Shown here: piece by piece, positions 15,567 to 24,758 of the stretch
Position numbering within the stretch: the stretch's first letter is position 1
How the letters are laid out: each line of letters opens with the position of its first letter
NCBI RefSeq assembly: GCF_016587415.1
Contig: NZ_BNJI01000001.1
Coordinates: 1,403,501 to 1,467,500, forward strand
Length of the DNA: 64,000 nucleotides
Origin: Ktedonobacter sp. SOSP1-85
Lineage (GTDB): Bacteria > Chloroflexota > Ktedonobacteria > Ktedonobacterales > Ktedonobacteraceae
Direction of reading: 5' to 3'
Made by a program: the position numbers and the translations under genes
Notes under the pieces: model-generated
Databases searched by the model: none
What the model saw: the letters and a program-made list of their open reading frames with translations, nothing else
Told to the model about the DNA's origin: nothing

Positions 15567-16874
15567 ATGAAAACGGTATTAACAGCGAAACTCAAATTGA
15601 ATACAACGCCCGAGCAATTCAAGGCATTACGTGAGACGCAACTGGCATATCGTGATGCTCTCAACTATGTCAGTAAATATGCCTTTGAGAATGGCAAAAT
15701 GAGTAATGCTGTTCGTCTGCAAGATGGCACATATGATGAGATTCGCCTCCATTTTCACCTTCCCTCACAAATGGCCTGTTCTGTTCCTCGCCAAGTTGGA
15801 GCCACCTATAAAGCTCTCTGGACAAAGGTGAAGAACAACGCTGCTCATCGTAAGGCAAAGAAAACCAAAAAGCGGCACAAAGGGCTTGATAAGGCTCCTA
15901 CGTTTCTCTCTCCCACGCTGACCTATCAGTATAAGAAGGATTACACGTTCAAGAAAGAGCAGCAGGTGAGTCTCCTCACTCTTGAGGGACGTGTCAAGGT
16001 TCCCTATACTGGCTATGATAAGCACGTGGCATTGATCCAGCGTGGAGCACAGATTGGTGCATCGAAACTTTGGTATGACAAGCCCAAGAAGCAGTTTTAC
16101 CTGCTCGTCTCCCTTGAAGTGGAGGCGGCTGATCCTACCCCTGAAACGCACAAGCAGGTCGTTGGCGTGGATGTTGGGATGCGATACCTTGCCGTGACGG
16201 CGACGATGCAAGGCGATTGCACCTTCCATGCTGATATCTCTCCTATTGCCAAATCACACCACTACGCACGACTGAGAAAGCGTCTGCAAAAGAAAGGCAC
16301 TCGTTCCGCGACCAGGAAACTGGTTGCCATGAGTGGACGAGAGAGACGGTTGAAGCAGAATACCAATCATGTCGTGAGTAAGCGGATCGTCCTAGAGCAC
16401 CCTCAAAGCTTGATTGGACTGGAGAATCTGACAGACATTCGAGAGCGGACCAAACGACGGAAAGGCAAAAAAGCCAGTGCAAAAGCGCGAAAAGCCAATC
16501 GTATCTACTCCAAATGGGCTTTTGGTGAGTTGCACGCGATGATCGCCTATAAAGCGCTCTTGCATCGAAGTATGGCGATCAAGGTGGATGCCAACTATAC
16601 CTCGCAGGCCTGCCCCAAATGTGGGCACACCTGCAAAGAGAATCGCTCTCACCATGGTTTGATGTTTGTCTGTAAGAATTGTCAGTACATGCTCCATGCC
16701 GATCTGGTTGGCGCGAGGAATATTGCCATGAGAACGCTTCTTATCCGGCAAGACTGGATAGGAACGGGCGTCTTGTCAGTACGCCCTGATGTGTCGGACG
16801 CTGAAGCCAAAGCAGCACGCCTGAAAAGGTATGCTGAGTTGCGGTGGAGTTCAGACACAAGCCCTCGGCTTTAG
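15567..16874 (+). CDS. tnpB: RNA-guided nuclease TnpB
   Basis: 435 residues. The N-terminal region is the wedge/REC part of OrfB proteins. The RuvC acids are present: Asp in VGVDVGMRY, Glu in LIGLENL, Asp in MLHADLVGARN. The zinc ribbon is CPKCGHTC...CKNC. The C-terminus is longer than in the other copies here. The start at 15567 follows the promoter directly. It appears intact and could act with an RNA from its right end. Sequence differs strongly from the other tnpB genes in the window, so it is a separate lineage. Confidence 0.9.
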   Translation: MKTVLTAKLKLNTTPEQFKALRETQLAYRDALNYVSKYAFENGKMSNAVRLQDGTYDEIRLHFHLPSQMACSVPRQVGATYKALWTKVKNNAAHRKAKKTKKRHKGLDKAPTFLSPTLTYQYKKDYTFKKEQQVSLLTLEGRVKVPYTGYDKHVALIQRGAQIGASKLWYDKPKKQFYLLVSLEVEAADPTPETHKQVVGVDVGMRYLAVTATMQGDCTFHADISPIAKSHHYARLRKRLQKKGTRSATRKLVAMSGRERRLKQNTNHVVSKRIVLEHPQSLIGLENLTDIRERTKRRKGKKASAKARKANRIYSKWAFGELHAMIAYKALLHRSMAIKVDANYTSQACPKCGHTCKENRSHHGLMFVCKNCQYMLHADLVGARNIAMRTLLIRQDWIGTGVLSVRPDVSDAEAKAARLKRYAELRWSSDTSPRL

Positions 16875-16941
16875 CCGTAGGGTATCTGACGAATTGTTCA
16901 GGTACGCTATTCTCAGCAATAAAGGCGGAATCGCAATGAGG

Positions 16942-18078
16942 CTAACGAGGGGTAAAAACGATGGGGAAGTGCTTGGCACCTTGCATAAAACCCTGGGGGT
17001 CAAGCGACTCTAGCGTGCTTCCTGGGTGTCTTTGAATCGAGGAGAAACGCTGGAGCATGATCTCTAGTACTATTCGCGTCTCCAGGCGCGCCAGCGGAGC
17101 ACCCAGGCAGTAGTGCACACCATGGCCGAATGAGAGATGGGGATTGGGCATTCTGGTGATGTCAAAGCGCTCAGGATGCGAGAAAACAGCTTCATCATGA
17201 TTGGCGGAGGCGATGTAGGCACTGATCCATTGCCCTGCATAAATAGACTGTCCACCTAAATGCGTATCCTTTTTGGCGACGCGGAACATGAAGCGCAAGG
17301 GCGAGCGATAGCGCAGAACTTCTTCGATGGCTCCTGGCAATAGCATCAGGTCTCGTGCCAGGTCGTCAAGAAGATGAGGGAACTCATCAAAGCAGAGAAA
17401 GACATTGCCCAACAGGTGCGTGGATGTAACATTGCCTGCCACTAGCAAGAGGATGCAAAAGCCTAACAGCTCAAGCGTAGAGAGGTGCTCTCCTCCCACC
17501 TGGGCCGCGAGCAGGCTGGAGATCAGGTCCTCCCGTGGCTCACTACGGTGTTCATCAAGCATATGCGAGAAATATGCACTCATCTCACCCATAAAATCGC
17601 TGCCATCAAAAGGAGCCACGCCAGCCAGGAGATCAGACCAGTGGCGAAAGCGTGCCCGGTCGGAGGCAGGCACACCCAGGATTTCAGCAATAATGGTTAC
17701 CGTGAGCGGATAAGCCAGATCGTCAATAATATCCATCTCGCCGCGACTGGCGTGCTTTTCCAGCAAAGCATTGACCAGTTGCTCAATGCGGGCAGTCATC
17801 TGGGTCACGATGCGAGGCGTAAAAGCCTGGGTGATCAGTGCGCGGAGATGGCGGTGGCGCGGTGGATCCAGCGCCACCAGGCTTACGTCCATCGGCGTGA
17901 GCGTATGCCCTTCAGACTCGACCTCGGAGGAAAAGGCCTCATAATCGGAGAGTACCCGCTTGACGTCGTCATAGCGAAACACCATCCACTGCTGATGCTG
18001 CTCGCTGTATGTGACAGGCGCATGCTCTCGCATATGCCGATACCAGGCAAAGGATGAAAAATCGGAGTCATTATGCAT
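16942..18078 (-). CDS. Cytochrome P450
   Basis: A 378-residue soluble bacterial P450. The I-helix has LLVAGNVTST (near 211-220), the K-helix ExxR is Glu253-Arg256 (EEVLRYRS) and the haem loop is FGHGVHYCLGAPLAR with ligand Cys324. It lacks a membrane anchor, as expected for actinobacterial-type class I P450s that need separate ferredoxin and reductase; neither is in the window. ATG 18078 has AGGAA 10 nt upstream. It starts 15 nt after the GxGYxYP gene stop, so they form an operon. The substrate is unknown. Confidence 0.93.
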   Translation of the reverse strand: MHNDSDFSSFAWYRHMREHAPVTYSEQHQQWMVFRYDDVKRVLSDYEAFSSEVESEGHTLTPMDVSLVALDPPRHRHLRALITQAFTPRIVTQMTARIEQLVNALLEKHASRGEMDIIDDLAYPLTVTIIAEILGVPASDRARFRHWSDLLAGVAPFDGSDFMGEMSAYFSHMLDEHRSEPREDLISSLLAAQVGGEHLSTLELLGFCILLLVAGNVTSTHLLGNVFLCFDEFPHLLDDLARDLMLLPGAIEEVLRYRSPLRFMFRVAKKDTHLGGQSIYAGQWISAYIASANHDEAVFSHPERFDITRMPNPHLSFGHGVHYCLGAPLARLETRIVLEIMLQRFSSIQRHPGSTLESLDPQGFMQGAKHFPIVFTPR

Positions 18079-18093
18079 TAAAAGGCTTTCCTG

Positions 18094-19680
18094 TTACAAG
18101 GTCTGGGCGAGCATTGCCAGGAGATCACGCGGCAACACCAGTTCATATTCGTCTCCCAGGCGCGCCATGACCTCTAAAAGTGTTGAGGGTGACATGCGCC
18201 AGGCCAGGACATAGATATTGAGGAAGAGTGGACGCTGGCGGCGAATCTTCGCGGTTGTGGTAATCAATTGTACCGTCTGCTCAACACTCATTGCCAGGCC
18301 CAGGCTCTGATACCAGGGAACCTTGTTCGCCAGGTGCCAGCAGGCCCAGAATGTGCCAGCACCACTTAATATACCACGCAAACCATCAGGAGTAAGCAGA
18401 CTGGTGAAGGTGCGTTGTAGACGTTTATTGAGAAAACCCATGCCAGTGATGCTAAATGGGAGCAGGCCCAGGCCATGGAGAAAGTCTGTATCTAGAACCT
18501 CTAATGTCGAGAGTCCCATGGCTTGCATCATCTCACCCGTATCATCCAGGAAGTCTTGCATATGCTGCGTAGGCCAATGCGATGGGAACATATACCCAGC
18601 CCCGCTGGGAGCCGCTATCAACTCATCATTCGCCGTCGCGCTCTCCAGGTAATACTTCGCCAGGGAAGGCGCGAAGTAGGGCAGCGCGGGCGAGATGGTC
18701 CAGCCCAGTGGCAATGAACCACGCACGTTATCACGCCAGAGTTGCAGCAAGCGGTGCTGGCAATACTGAATATTGTCACCGTCGCTAATGGTAAAAGAGA
18801 GATACGTTTTCTTCTGTGGCGCTTTGCTGGCCTGCACAGCTGGAGCGACTGGCAGAGGCATATCGGCCATGGGTAGCGACAACCAGACCTCCAGGTTCTG
18901 ATAGTAGTCCGAAGCGTAGACAGGCAGGGCATGCTGCGAAGTCAATTGTACACCGCTCCCCTCATCAGGAAACCAGCCCAGGTGTAGCGCCCCCGCCGGG
19001 TAGTTAGCCAGGATCTCTTTGAACAACGCCCGCTCGGAGAGCCAGTCTACCTGGGGTTCTGGCACATATTTGCGTGCATCCAGCCAGTAGACAAAGGCAC
19101 GTGTTGCGACGAGAAGCGAGCGCAAGGGCGTCAGGCCCTCCGGAGTCAGACCAGCCAGTAAAAGATTGTTAGTGTCGCGCAAGAAGCTCTGCTGCGCCCA
19201 GCGATACATGTGCAGACGCGAACGCCACTGGTAGTTACGCAGGTCATCGATAACGGGAAGATGATACTGCTGCTGAAGGGAAGCCGCCAGTTCAGGATCA
19301 GCCACAAAGCCATCGCGCAAACCCGCAATCGTTGTTGCCAGATTGAGTGTATCCTGTTGAGCGGGATCATAGATGACAATGCCCTTGATACGTGTGCGAT
19401 ACTCCTGGATCAGCGCACCTAATACGTCGCCACCACTTACGCTCATACTGCGGCGTGGCAGAGAGTCAGGAATCTGCTCGAGCCAGAAGCGGTCGTCTTG
19501 ATTGTAGATCAGGTAGACTTCAGGCTGAGAACGATTGATCAGGCCTGTTAGGGTCGATACCGCCTGGCGCTCCTCTGAGGATGTTGAGGAGATATCATAG
19601 ATGGACAACTGCTCAGGGGCCTGGAACAGGGAACGCAATTGAGTTAAACACTCATTCAGGTGCATCATTGGATTATGCAC
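18094..19680 (-). CDS. GxGYxYP-family protein (putative glycoside hydrolase)
   Basis: 528 residues from a GTG start with GAGGAG upstream. The C-terminal half carries the family signature as GAGYMFPSHW near residue 362, plus YLSFTISDGDNIQYCQHR, typical of GxGYxYP proteins, which are annotated as putative glycoside hydrolases without firm biochemical proof. The N-terminal half (EVYLIYNQDDRFWLEQIP) fits the associated N-domain. No signal peptide is seen, so it is probably cytoplasmic. It is upstream of and coupled to the P450, an unusual pairing. The signature has Phe at the second aromatic position (GYMFP rather than GYxYP). Confidence 0.75.
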   Translation of the reverse strand: MHNPMMHLNECLTQLRSLFQAPEQLSIYDISSTSSEERQAVSTLTGLINRSQPEVYLIYNQDDRFWLEQIPDSLPRRSMSVSGGDVLGALIQEYRTRIKGIVIYDPAQQDTLNLATTIAGLRDGFVADPELAASLQQQYHLPVIDDLRNYQWRSRLHMYRWAQQSFLRDTNNLLLAGLTPEGLTPLRSLLVATRAFVYWLDARKYVPEPQVDWLSERALFKEILANYPAGALHLGWFPDEGSGVQLTSQHALPVYASDYYQNLEVWLSLPMADMPLPVAPAVQASKAPQKKTYLSFTISDGDNIQYCQHRLLQLWRDNVRGSLPLGWTISPALPYFAPSLAKYYLESATANDELIAAPSGAGYMFPSHWPTQHMQDFLDDTGEMMQAMGLSTLEVLDTDFLHGLGLLPFSITGMGFLNKRLQRTFTSLLTPDGLRGILSGAGTFWACWHLANKVPWYQSLGLAMSVEQTVQLITTTAKIRRQRPLFLNIYVLAWRMSPSTLLEVMARLGDEYELVLPRDLLAMLAQTL

Positions 19681-19941
19681 GCTAGCATCTCCTCTCCGCC
19701 GCTGACACTTACGCCTTTAAGCGAAGTTACAAAAACCATAGCTTTCGCTTATACCTGAAGTTAAGTATAACCAAAAAAGCGTACAAAAGAAACCTTAACA
19801 CAACATTTCTTGATTCTCCTGCCTGATTGATGTTATTCTACTTGCATAGCAAATAGCCTTGCGGCTAGGATCTAGAGATAGGAACCTTTCACGCCTTTGA
19901 TTATTACTCAGTGCTGAGTTGCAGCGAAAGGATGCCATGTC

Positions 19942-21552
19942 ATGCTTACCAAGATGGTTGCTCCCGAACTCTTTCGTCCGCCCGTTGAATTTCCTGATGT
20001 CCCCTATGATCACTTGCTGAGAAAAACCGCAGAACAATACCCGGAACGAACAGCGATTATCTACCATGACCTCTACTTCACCTACCGCGAAGTAGTCTCT
20101 ATGGTCAATAGCGTCGCCAATGGAATGCATGAGTTAGGCTTACGCAAAGGTGAGCGCATTTGTCTCTTCACTACCAACCGCCCCGAATATACAGTTACAT
20201 TTATCGCTGCCGCGACACTGGGCCTGGTCGCAAGCCCTATGAATCCCGCGTATAAAGAGCGCGAAGTTGCGTATCAGCTAGAGAACTCAGAGGCCTCCGC
20301 CATCCTGGTGCAACGAGAGCTTGTACCCATCTTGCAGCTTGCACTCAATAACACCAAACTTCCGCACCTCCAGCACATCTTCGTCACGGGAAGCCAGGCC
20401 CCTGAAAGCCTGCCCGAGGCCATTCCACTCAGCCAGTTCATTAGAAATTACGCACCAACCTATCAGAAGCATGCCGATATCACTGGCGATGACCTGCTGG
20501 CCCTCCCCTATTCCTCCGGCACCACGGGCCTGCCCAAGGGAACCATGCTCACCCATCGTAATATGACGACAAATAATCTCCAATTCACGACAGCACTCCA
20601 GACCACTCCCAATGATGTCGCGCTTATCTTCTTACCCTTCTACCATATTTATGGTGTGATGCTTATGGGAGGCTTCCTCGCCTGTGGCGCGACACAGGTG
20701 CTAATGGAACGCTTCGACCTGGTTCAGTCGCTTGAACTCTGTGAGAGGCACAACGTCACCTACTACTTCGCGGTACCACCTATCGTGCTGGCACTGGCGA
20801 ACGCGCCCATCGACCTGGGCAAGATGAAGAGCGTCAAGTATATCTTCTCAGGAGCGGCCCCGCTACCCATGGACCCCACACGCCGCCTGAAAGAGAAGAC
20901 TGGCATCAATGTCGTCCAGGGTTATGGCCTCACCGAGACCTCTCCCCTGACGCACTCCCAGCCCAAGGATCCAGCCCTGGTACGTACAGAAAGCGTCGGA
21001 CTGCCTGTCCATAATACAGATATCAGGATCATGGACATTGAGACGGGCGAGCAAGAGCTATCCCTGGGCGAGACAGGCGAAATCGTCATTCGCGGCCCCC
21101 AGGTCATGAAGGGTTACTGGAAGGCGCCAGAGGAGACTGCACGGGTGCTACGCGATGGCTGGCTGTATACAGGTGATATAGGCTACCTGGATGCTGAGGG
21201 CTATACCTACATTGTGGATCGCAAGAAGGAGATGATCAAGTACAAAGGCTTTGGCGTCGCGCCCGCGGAACTGGAGTCCCTGCTGATGGAGCATCCCGCG
21301 GTCATGGACTCTGCGGTCATTGGCATACCAGACGATGAGGCTGGCGAACTGATCAAGGGTTTTGTCGTCTTACGCCCGGGACAGAGCGCCACACCTGATG
21401 AGATCATGGCCTTTGCCAATGGCAAGTTGGCAGGCTATAAGCGTTTCCACTTCATCGAGCAGATTGATGCCTTACCGAAAACCGCTTCAGGCAAAATTCT
21501 ACGCCGCGAACTAAAAGAGCGCGAAAAGGCGCTCAAGCTCACACAAGAATAA
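19942..21552 (+). CDS. Acyl-CoA synthetase (4-coumarate-CoA-ligase-like)
   Basis: A 536-residue AMP-forming enzyme that activates a carboxylic acid to its CoA thioester. Motifs: P-loop-like LPYSSGTTGLPKGTMLTH, GYGLTETSP, YTGDIGYLD, IVDRKKEMIKYKGFGVAP and the catalytic Lys near the end in LPKTASGKILRREL. ATG 19942 has AAAGGA nine nt upstream. It is divergent from the GxGYxYP/P450 pair, with about 260 nt of shared upstream DNA containing a plausible + strand promoter (TTGATT, 18 nt, TATTCT near 19810-19840). Aryl, cinnamyl and medium-chain acids are all possible substrates. Confidence 0.9.
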   Translation: MLTKMVAPELFRPPVEFPDVPYDHLLRKTAEQYPERTAIIYHDLYFTYREVVSMVNSVANGMHELGLRKGERICLFTTNRPEYTVTFIAAATLGLVASPMNPAYKEREVAYQLENSEASAILVQRELVPILQLALNNTKLPHLQHIFVTGSQAPESLPEAIPLSQFIRNYAPTYQKHADITGDDLLALPYSSGTTGLPKGTMLTHRNMTTNNLQFTTALQTTPNDVALIFLPFYHIYGVMLMGGFLACGATQVLMERFDLVQSLELCERHNVTYYFAVPPIVLALANAPIDLGKMKSVKYIFSGAAPLPMDPTRRLKEKTGINVVQGYGLTETSPLTHSQPKDPALVRTESVGLPVHNTDIRIMDIETGEQELSLGETGEIVIRGPQVMKGYWKAPEETARVLRDGWLYTGDIGYLDAEGYTYIVDRKKEMIKYKGFGVAPAELESLLMEHPAVMDSAVIGIPDDEAGELIKGFVVLRPGQSATPDEIMAFANGKLAGYKRFHFIEQIDALPKTASGKILRRELKEREKALKLTQE

Positions 21553-21556
21553 TTGG

Positions 21557-21607
21557 TTGGGAATGTGTGCATGGGTAGCCGTAGGTTACCCATGCACACA
21601 TTCCCAA
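21557..21607 (+). terminator. Terminator hairpin of the acyl-CoA synthetase gene
   Basis: Arms of 21 nt (TTGGGAATGTGTGCATGGGTA and its complement) pair perfectly around a 9-nt loop, starting 5 nt after the stop codon. No long T-run follows. Confidence 0.65.
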
Positions 21608-21658
21608 TCAAGAAGTGAAGTTACAAGAAACGAGCCAGAAAGCCCTCGTCTTTTAAGC

Positions 21659-21784
21659 CTGTCTTTTACCCTCATTTTACAATTGATAGCAGGTGCGAGC
21701 TTGGAAACGCTGCTGATGGGCTTTCATTTTCAATGGAAACGGTCTGCACTCAAGCTCGCTTTGTTAATTGTGGGTAAAAGACAG
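21659..21784. mobile_element. 126-bp MITE with IS4-like ends
   Basis: Starts CTGTCTTTTACCC and ends with its complement GGGTAAAAGACAG; the internal arms stay partly complementary (CAATT, GCGAGCTTG). It is flanked by the direct repeat TCTTTTAAGC at 21649-21658 and 21785-21794. The CTGTCT terminus and 10-bp duplication match the IS4-family element at 13215-14654, so a related transposase may have moved it. Confidence 0.75.
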
Positions 21785-21788
21785 TCTT

Positions 21789-21980
21789 TTAAGCGGGGGA
21801 TGAATGGCGAGTCCTTGTTTTGGGGTGGATTGAGTCGAGTTGATACGTTGGATCGTCCCACAGAAGAAACGCATCAATAGCATGTCGTACTAATTCCGCA
21901 ACCGGGACGCCCTCTTTCTCTGCCTGCTCATGTCATTTCTGGTGTTGTTTCTCGTTCAGAGAAATAGTTGTACGTTTCAT
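21789..21980 (-). pseudogene. RHH/CopG-like gene with an in-frame stop
   Basis: From ATG 21980 the minus strand reads MKRTTISLNEKQHQK, then TGA, then HEQAEKEGVPVAELVRHAID and a short tail ending at TAA 21789-21791, within the MITE target repeat. The strand plus VAELVRHAI pattern is that of ribbon-helix-helix regulators/antitoxins. One TGA at codon 16 kills it unless recoded. It is divergent from the frameshifted tnpB. Confidence 0.6.
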
Positions 21981-22004
21981 TCTTTCACCTCTTGCATACA
22001 TCAA

Positions 22005-22036
22005 CCTCTTGCTGTACCATAGAGCACAGCAAGAGG
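22005..22036. repeat. Hairpin upstream of the frameshifted tnpB
   Basis: CCTCTTGCTGT pairs with ACAGCAAGAGG around a 10-nt loop, 19 nt before the tnpB start. Its position fits a subterminal hairpin of an IS605 left end. Confidence 0.45.
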
Positions 22037-22054
22037 GAAGGAGCAAGAGACGCT

Positions 22055-23258
22055 ATGCTGATCTACGAGTACAAACTGGATGGCACACAAGCACAATACG
22101 CTGCCATTGATGAGGCCATACGGATCACACAGTTCATCCGTAACAAGTGCCTGCACCTGTGGATGGATACTCGTGGCATCAACAGAAATGATTTGCAATG
22201 CTACTGCGCCGAGCTTGCCAAATCCTACGACTTTGCCATCCTGCTCAATTCCCAGGCCCGGCAAGCCGCCGCTGATCGCGCATGGGCTGCCATCTCCCGC
22301 TTCTATGACAACTGCCGCAGCCAGAAACCCGGCAAGAAAGGCTATCCCCAATTTCAGCACGATTGCCGCAGTGTGGAGTACAAACAGACTGGCTGGCGCC
22401 TTGAGCCAGATGGCAGACACATCACCTTCACCGATGGCTGTGGGATCGGTGAAGGTGATGTGTCTGATCGGGAGTCGTGATCTTGCTACTCGTCCCATAC
22501 CCGCTATCAAGCGTGTTCGTCTCATCCGGCGTGCCGATGGCTACTATGCTCAAGCTGCCATACAAGCTGAGCGGCACATGGAGCATGTCCCAACAGGCAA
22601 GCACACGGGTATTGATCTCGGTCTCAACGTGTTCTTGACGGATGCAGAGGGCAACACCGTTGCCAACCCGCGCCATCTCAGAAAGGCCGAATGCAAGCTC
22701 AAGCGGTTGCATCGTCGCCTTTCGCGCACGCACAAGACATCTCACAATCGCAAGAAGGCAAGAAAGAAGCTTGCCAAAGGCTATCTCAAGGTCCAGAGGC
22801 AGCGTGAAGATTTCGCCAGAAAGACAGCGAACGCGCTTATCACATCTCACGATTTGATTGCCTATGAGCACCTGAGAATCGCCAACCTCGTCAAGAACCG
22901 GAGGCTCGCAAAGTCGATCAGCGATGCAGCCTGGGGCCGTTTCATTGAGTGGCTCACCTACTATGCAGCCTTGCATGCGGTTCCAGTGATCGCCGTCGAG
23001 CCAGCCTTCACCACCCAGGAGTGTAGCGCCTGTGGAGCACGCGTCAAGAAGTCGCTCAGTGTGAGGACCCACATCTGTCCTTCCTGTGGCCTGGTGCTTG
23101 ATCGGGACCACAATGCGTCGCTCAACATTTTAGCAAAGGCATACCGTACTGTCGGGCAGACAGGAACGGGTGAGGCGCAAGCCTCACCGAACGCTTCTGG
23201 ACAGACCGCCTCTACTCGCTCTGGTCGCAAGGCCAGAGCGGACAAGCGAGCTGGATGA
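22055..23258 (+). pseudogene. tnpB: tnpB with a frameshift
   Basis: The first frame (ATG 22055) codes the N-terminal 140 residues up to TFTDGCGIG. The second continues from about 22455 (LIGSRDLATRPIPAIKRVRL) through the RuvC domain with Asp in GIDLGLNVF, Glu in AYEHLRIANL, a zinc ribbon (CSACGARV, CPSCG) and Asp in LDRDHNASLN. The shift falls at about 22440-22460 with no homopolymer run, so it is probably dead. The tail KAYRTVGQTG and the right-end hairpin (GAATCCCCC, GGGGGAGTGTCA, to about 23296) are the intron-free version of the remnant at 8701-9505. Confidence 0.85.
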
Positions 23259-23308
23259 AGGAAGAATCCCCCGTGTTTTAACCGGGGGAGTGTCAATACT
23301 AGCGGGGA

Positions 23309-24310
23309 TTAGAGGCCCATCAAGAAGAGGCCACGAGCCATGATCTCGCCCGCCAGGGTGAGTACCACCACCAGGTAGAGCATGCCCGTCGCCGACTGGA
23401 ACGAGCGATCACGGACGAGCTTCCAGGAGAGGCCGCCCAGGATGAGGGGAAGCACAAAGCTCACCAGAATACGCAGCCAGTTAATCGCACCTGTATCCAG
23501 AGGAGTAATGACCGGTTGGCCAGCAGGCTTCACCTGGCTAGAGGAGGCCTGAGTTGGCGCGGGCGTGGGTGTTGAGGCTACCACAGCTGGCTGGCTGGAA
23601 GAGGCCTGGTTCGCATGCGACGTGGTTGGGCCGGTCAGTGGCAAGAAGATAATCTGCGCGATAATAGCCAGTAAGACAACGCTGGTAGAGAACAGCAGTG
23701 GTCGCTCTGAGAGCGCGGGCGTGACCAGGTACCAGTGACCCAGCCACATGGCGGTCATCACGCCACCCAGGGCAAAGGCCGCTGCGTAGAAACCCGCGAC
23801 GGTAAAGGCACCACCCGCAATGCTCCCAGCCAGCGGACGGAAGATCATCCCCAACACCAGAAGCGTCACCAGGCCCGCAATGACCGTAGCCACACCGCTT
23901 AAGAGGCGTAATCCACGCAGTATCGAACGGCGCGGAGCGGGTTTCCCCTCTTTCTGGGCCTCGTCTTCAGCCTTCTCATGCTCCACCTTTCCATCCACAC
24001 CGGCTTTCTTATCTAGTAAGAGAAAGAGCGTGTAAGGGATCAGCAGCACAAAGAAGAGGAGCAATGGCAGGGTCTGCCAGCCTGTCCAGCTATGATCCAG
24101 GGAGCGATAGGTATTGAGTAGTTCACCGGTGGCGAAGTTTTGCTGAAACAAATACGTCAGTCCAGCAAGGGCGAGATAGATAAAAGCGTAGGAGACCAGA
24201 AAACCACGTTTGACCTCGTTGCGCCAATCGAGAAAGACCAGCACACTCACGGAGCCAATCGTCAATTCGATCATGATTATGTATAGGACGAGTGGGAGTG
24301 TTTGCAGCAT
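23309..24310 (-). CDS. Multi-pass membrane protein of unknown function
   Basis: 333 residues with about eight hydrophobic helices: three in 1-65, one at 85-100, then after a charged cytoplasmic-looking linker (104-128) further helices at 135-225, and two near the C-terminus (about 270-330). A Ser/Pro/Thr/Gln-rich loop (about 228-262) is probably external. A GHWYLVTPALSERPL stretch follows one helix and may be functional. ATG 24310 has AAAGGA upstream. No family was recognised with confidence. It stands alone between the tnpB pseudogene and repeat R2. Confidence 0.7.
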   Translation of the reverse strand: MLQTLPLVLYIIMIELTIGSVSVLVFLDWRNEVKRGFLVSYAFIYLALAGLTYLFQQNFATGELLNTYRSLDHSWTGWQTLPLLLFFVLLIPYTLFLLLDKKAGVDGKVEHEKAEDEAQKEGKPAPRRSILRGLRLLSGVATVIAGLVTLLVLGMIFRPLAGSIAGGAFTVAGFYAAAFALGGVMTAMWLGHWYLVTPALSERPLLFSTSVVLLAIIAQIIFLPLTGPTTSHANQASSSQPAVVASTPTPAPTQASSSQVKPAGQPVITPLDTGAINWLRILVSFVLPLILGGLSWKLVRDRSFQSATGMLYLVVVLTLAGEIMARGLFLMGL

Positions 24311-24349
24311 AGAATCGTGTTATCCTTTAAGCTCTTCCGTCTTCTCATG

Positions 24350-24398
24350 CGGAAACCAACACTACTCCCGTAGCTAGCGCTCCGCGCTCAGGTTTCCG
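24350..24398. repeat. Dispersed hairpin repeat, copy R2
   Basis: CGGAAACCAAC at one end and TCAGGTTTCCG at the other, with GCTAGCGCTCCGCG inside. Nearly the same as R3 at 46655-46704, and in the opposite orientation to R1/R4/R6. Confidence 0.65.
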
Positions 24399-24452
24399 AT
24401 AGGAGGTAAACAGGACATGGAGGAGAAATACAGCCCTTTCCATATCAATATC

Positions 24453-24481
24453 TTGACAGATTATACCGTTCTTCATAGATT
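24453..24481 (+). promoter_or_regulatory. Possible promoter of the kinase-phosphatase gene
   Basis: TTGACA, 17 nt, TAGATT. The gene starts about 275 nt downstream; the stretch between holds no other recognisable feature. Confidence 0.3.
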
Positions 24482-24758
24482 GTGGCAAACTCTAGTCATC
24501 CTACCTATGGCTACAACTTTCATGCACTTGCAACGTATATTTATTAGAGTTTTCAAGCATTTAAAGAGTAGTCAGGCAAAAACACAATAACGCCTGGCTA
24601 CTTCTTGTCTCAGTACCTTCCTTTGCCAGGGGAGAAATACAATCAAGGGAATGCTGCCAAACACTACATATTTCATACAACTTTGTCGATATTGACAGCA
24701 GGAGAGAATCTCTCATACACTTGGGAAGAAACGCCATTCCTGGAAGAAGAGAGTTTGT

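Larger units (their letters stand above)
15419..16891 (+). mobile_element. IS605-family element with tnpB only
   Basis: The left end has the hairpin GATGCCCCTGCC / GGCATGGGGAGG and then GCGGCGTTCCTTT, matching the left end of the 37.9-39.65 kb element. The right end has AAGCCCTCGGCTTTAGCCG and GGTATCTGAC just past tnpB. No Y1 transposase is inside. The stretch 15177-15418 upstream is AT-rich intergenic DNA before precursor E. Confidence 0.75.
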
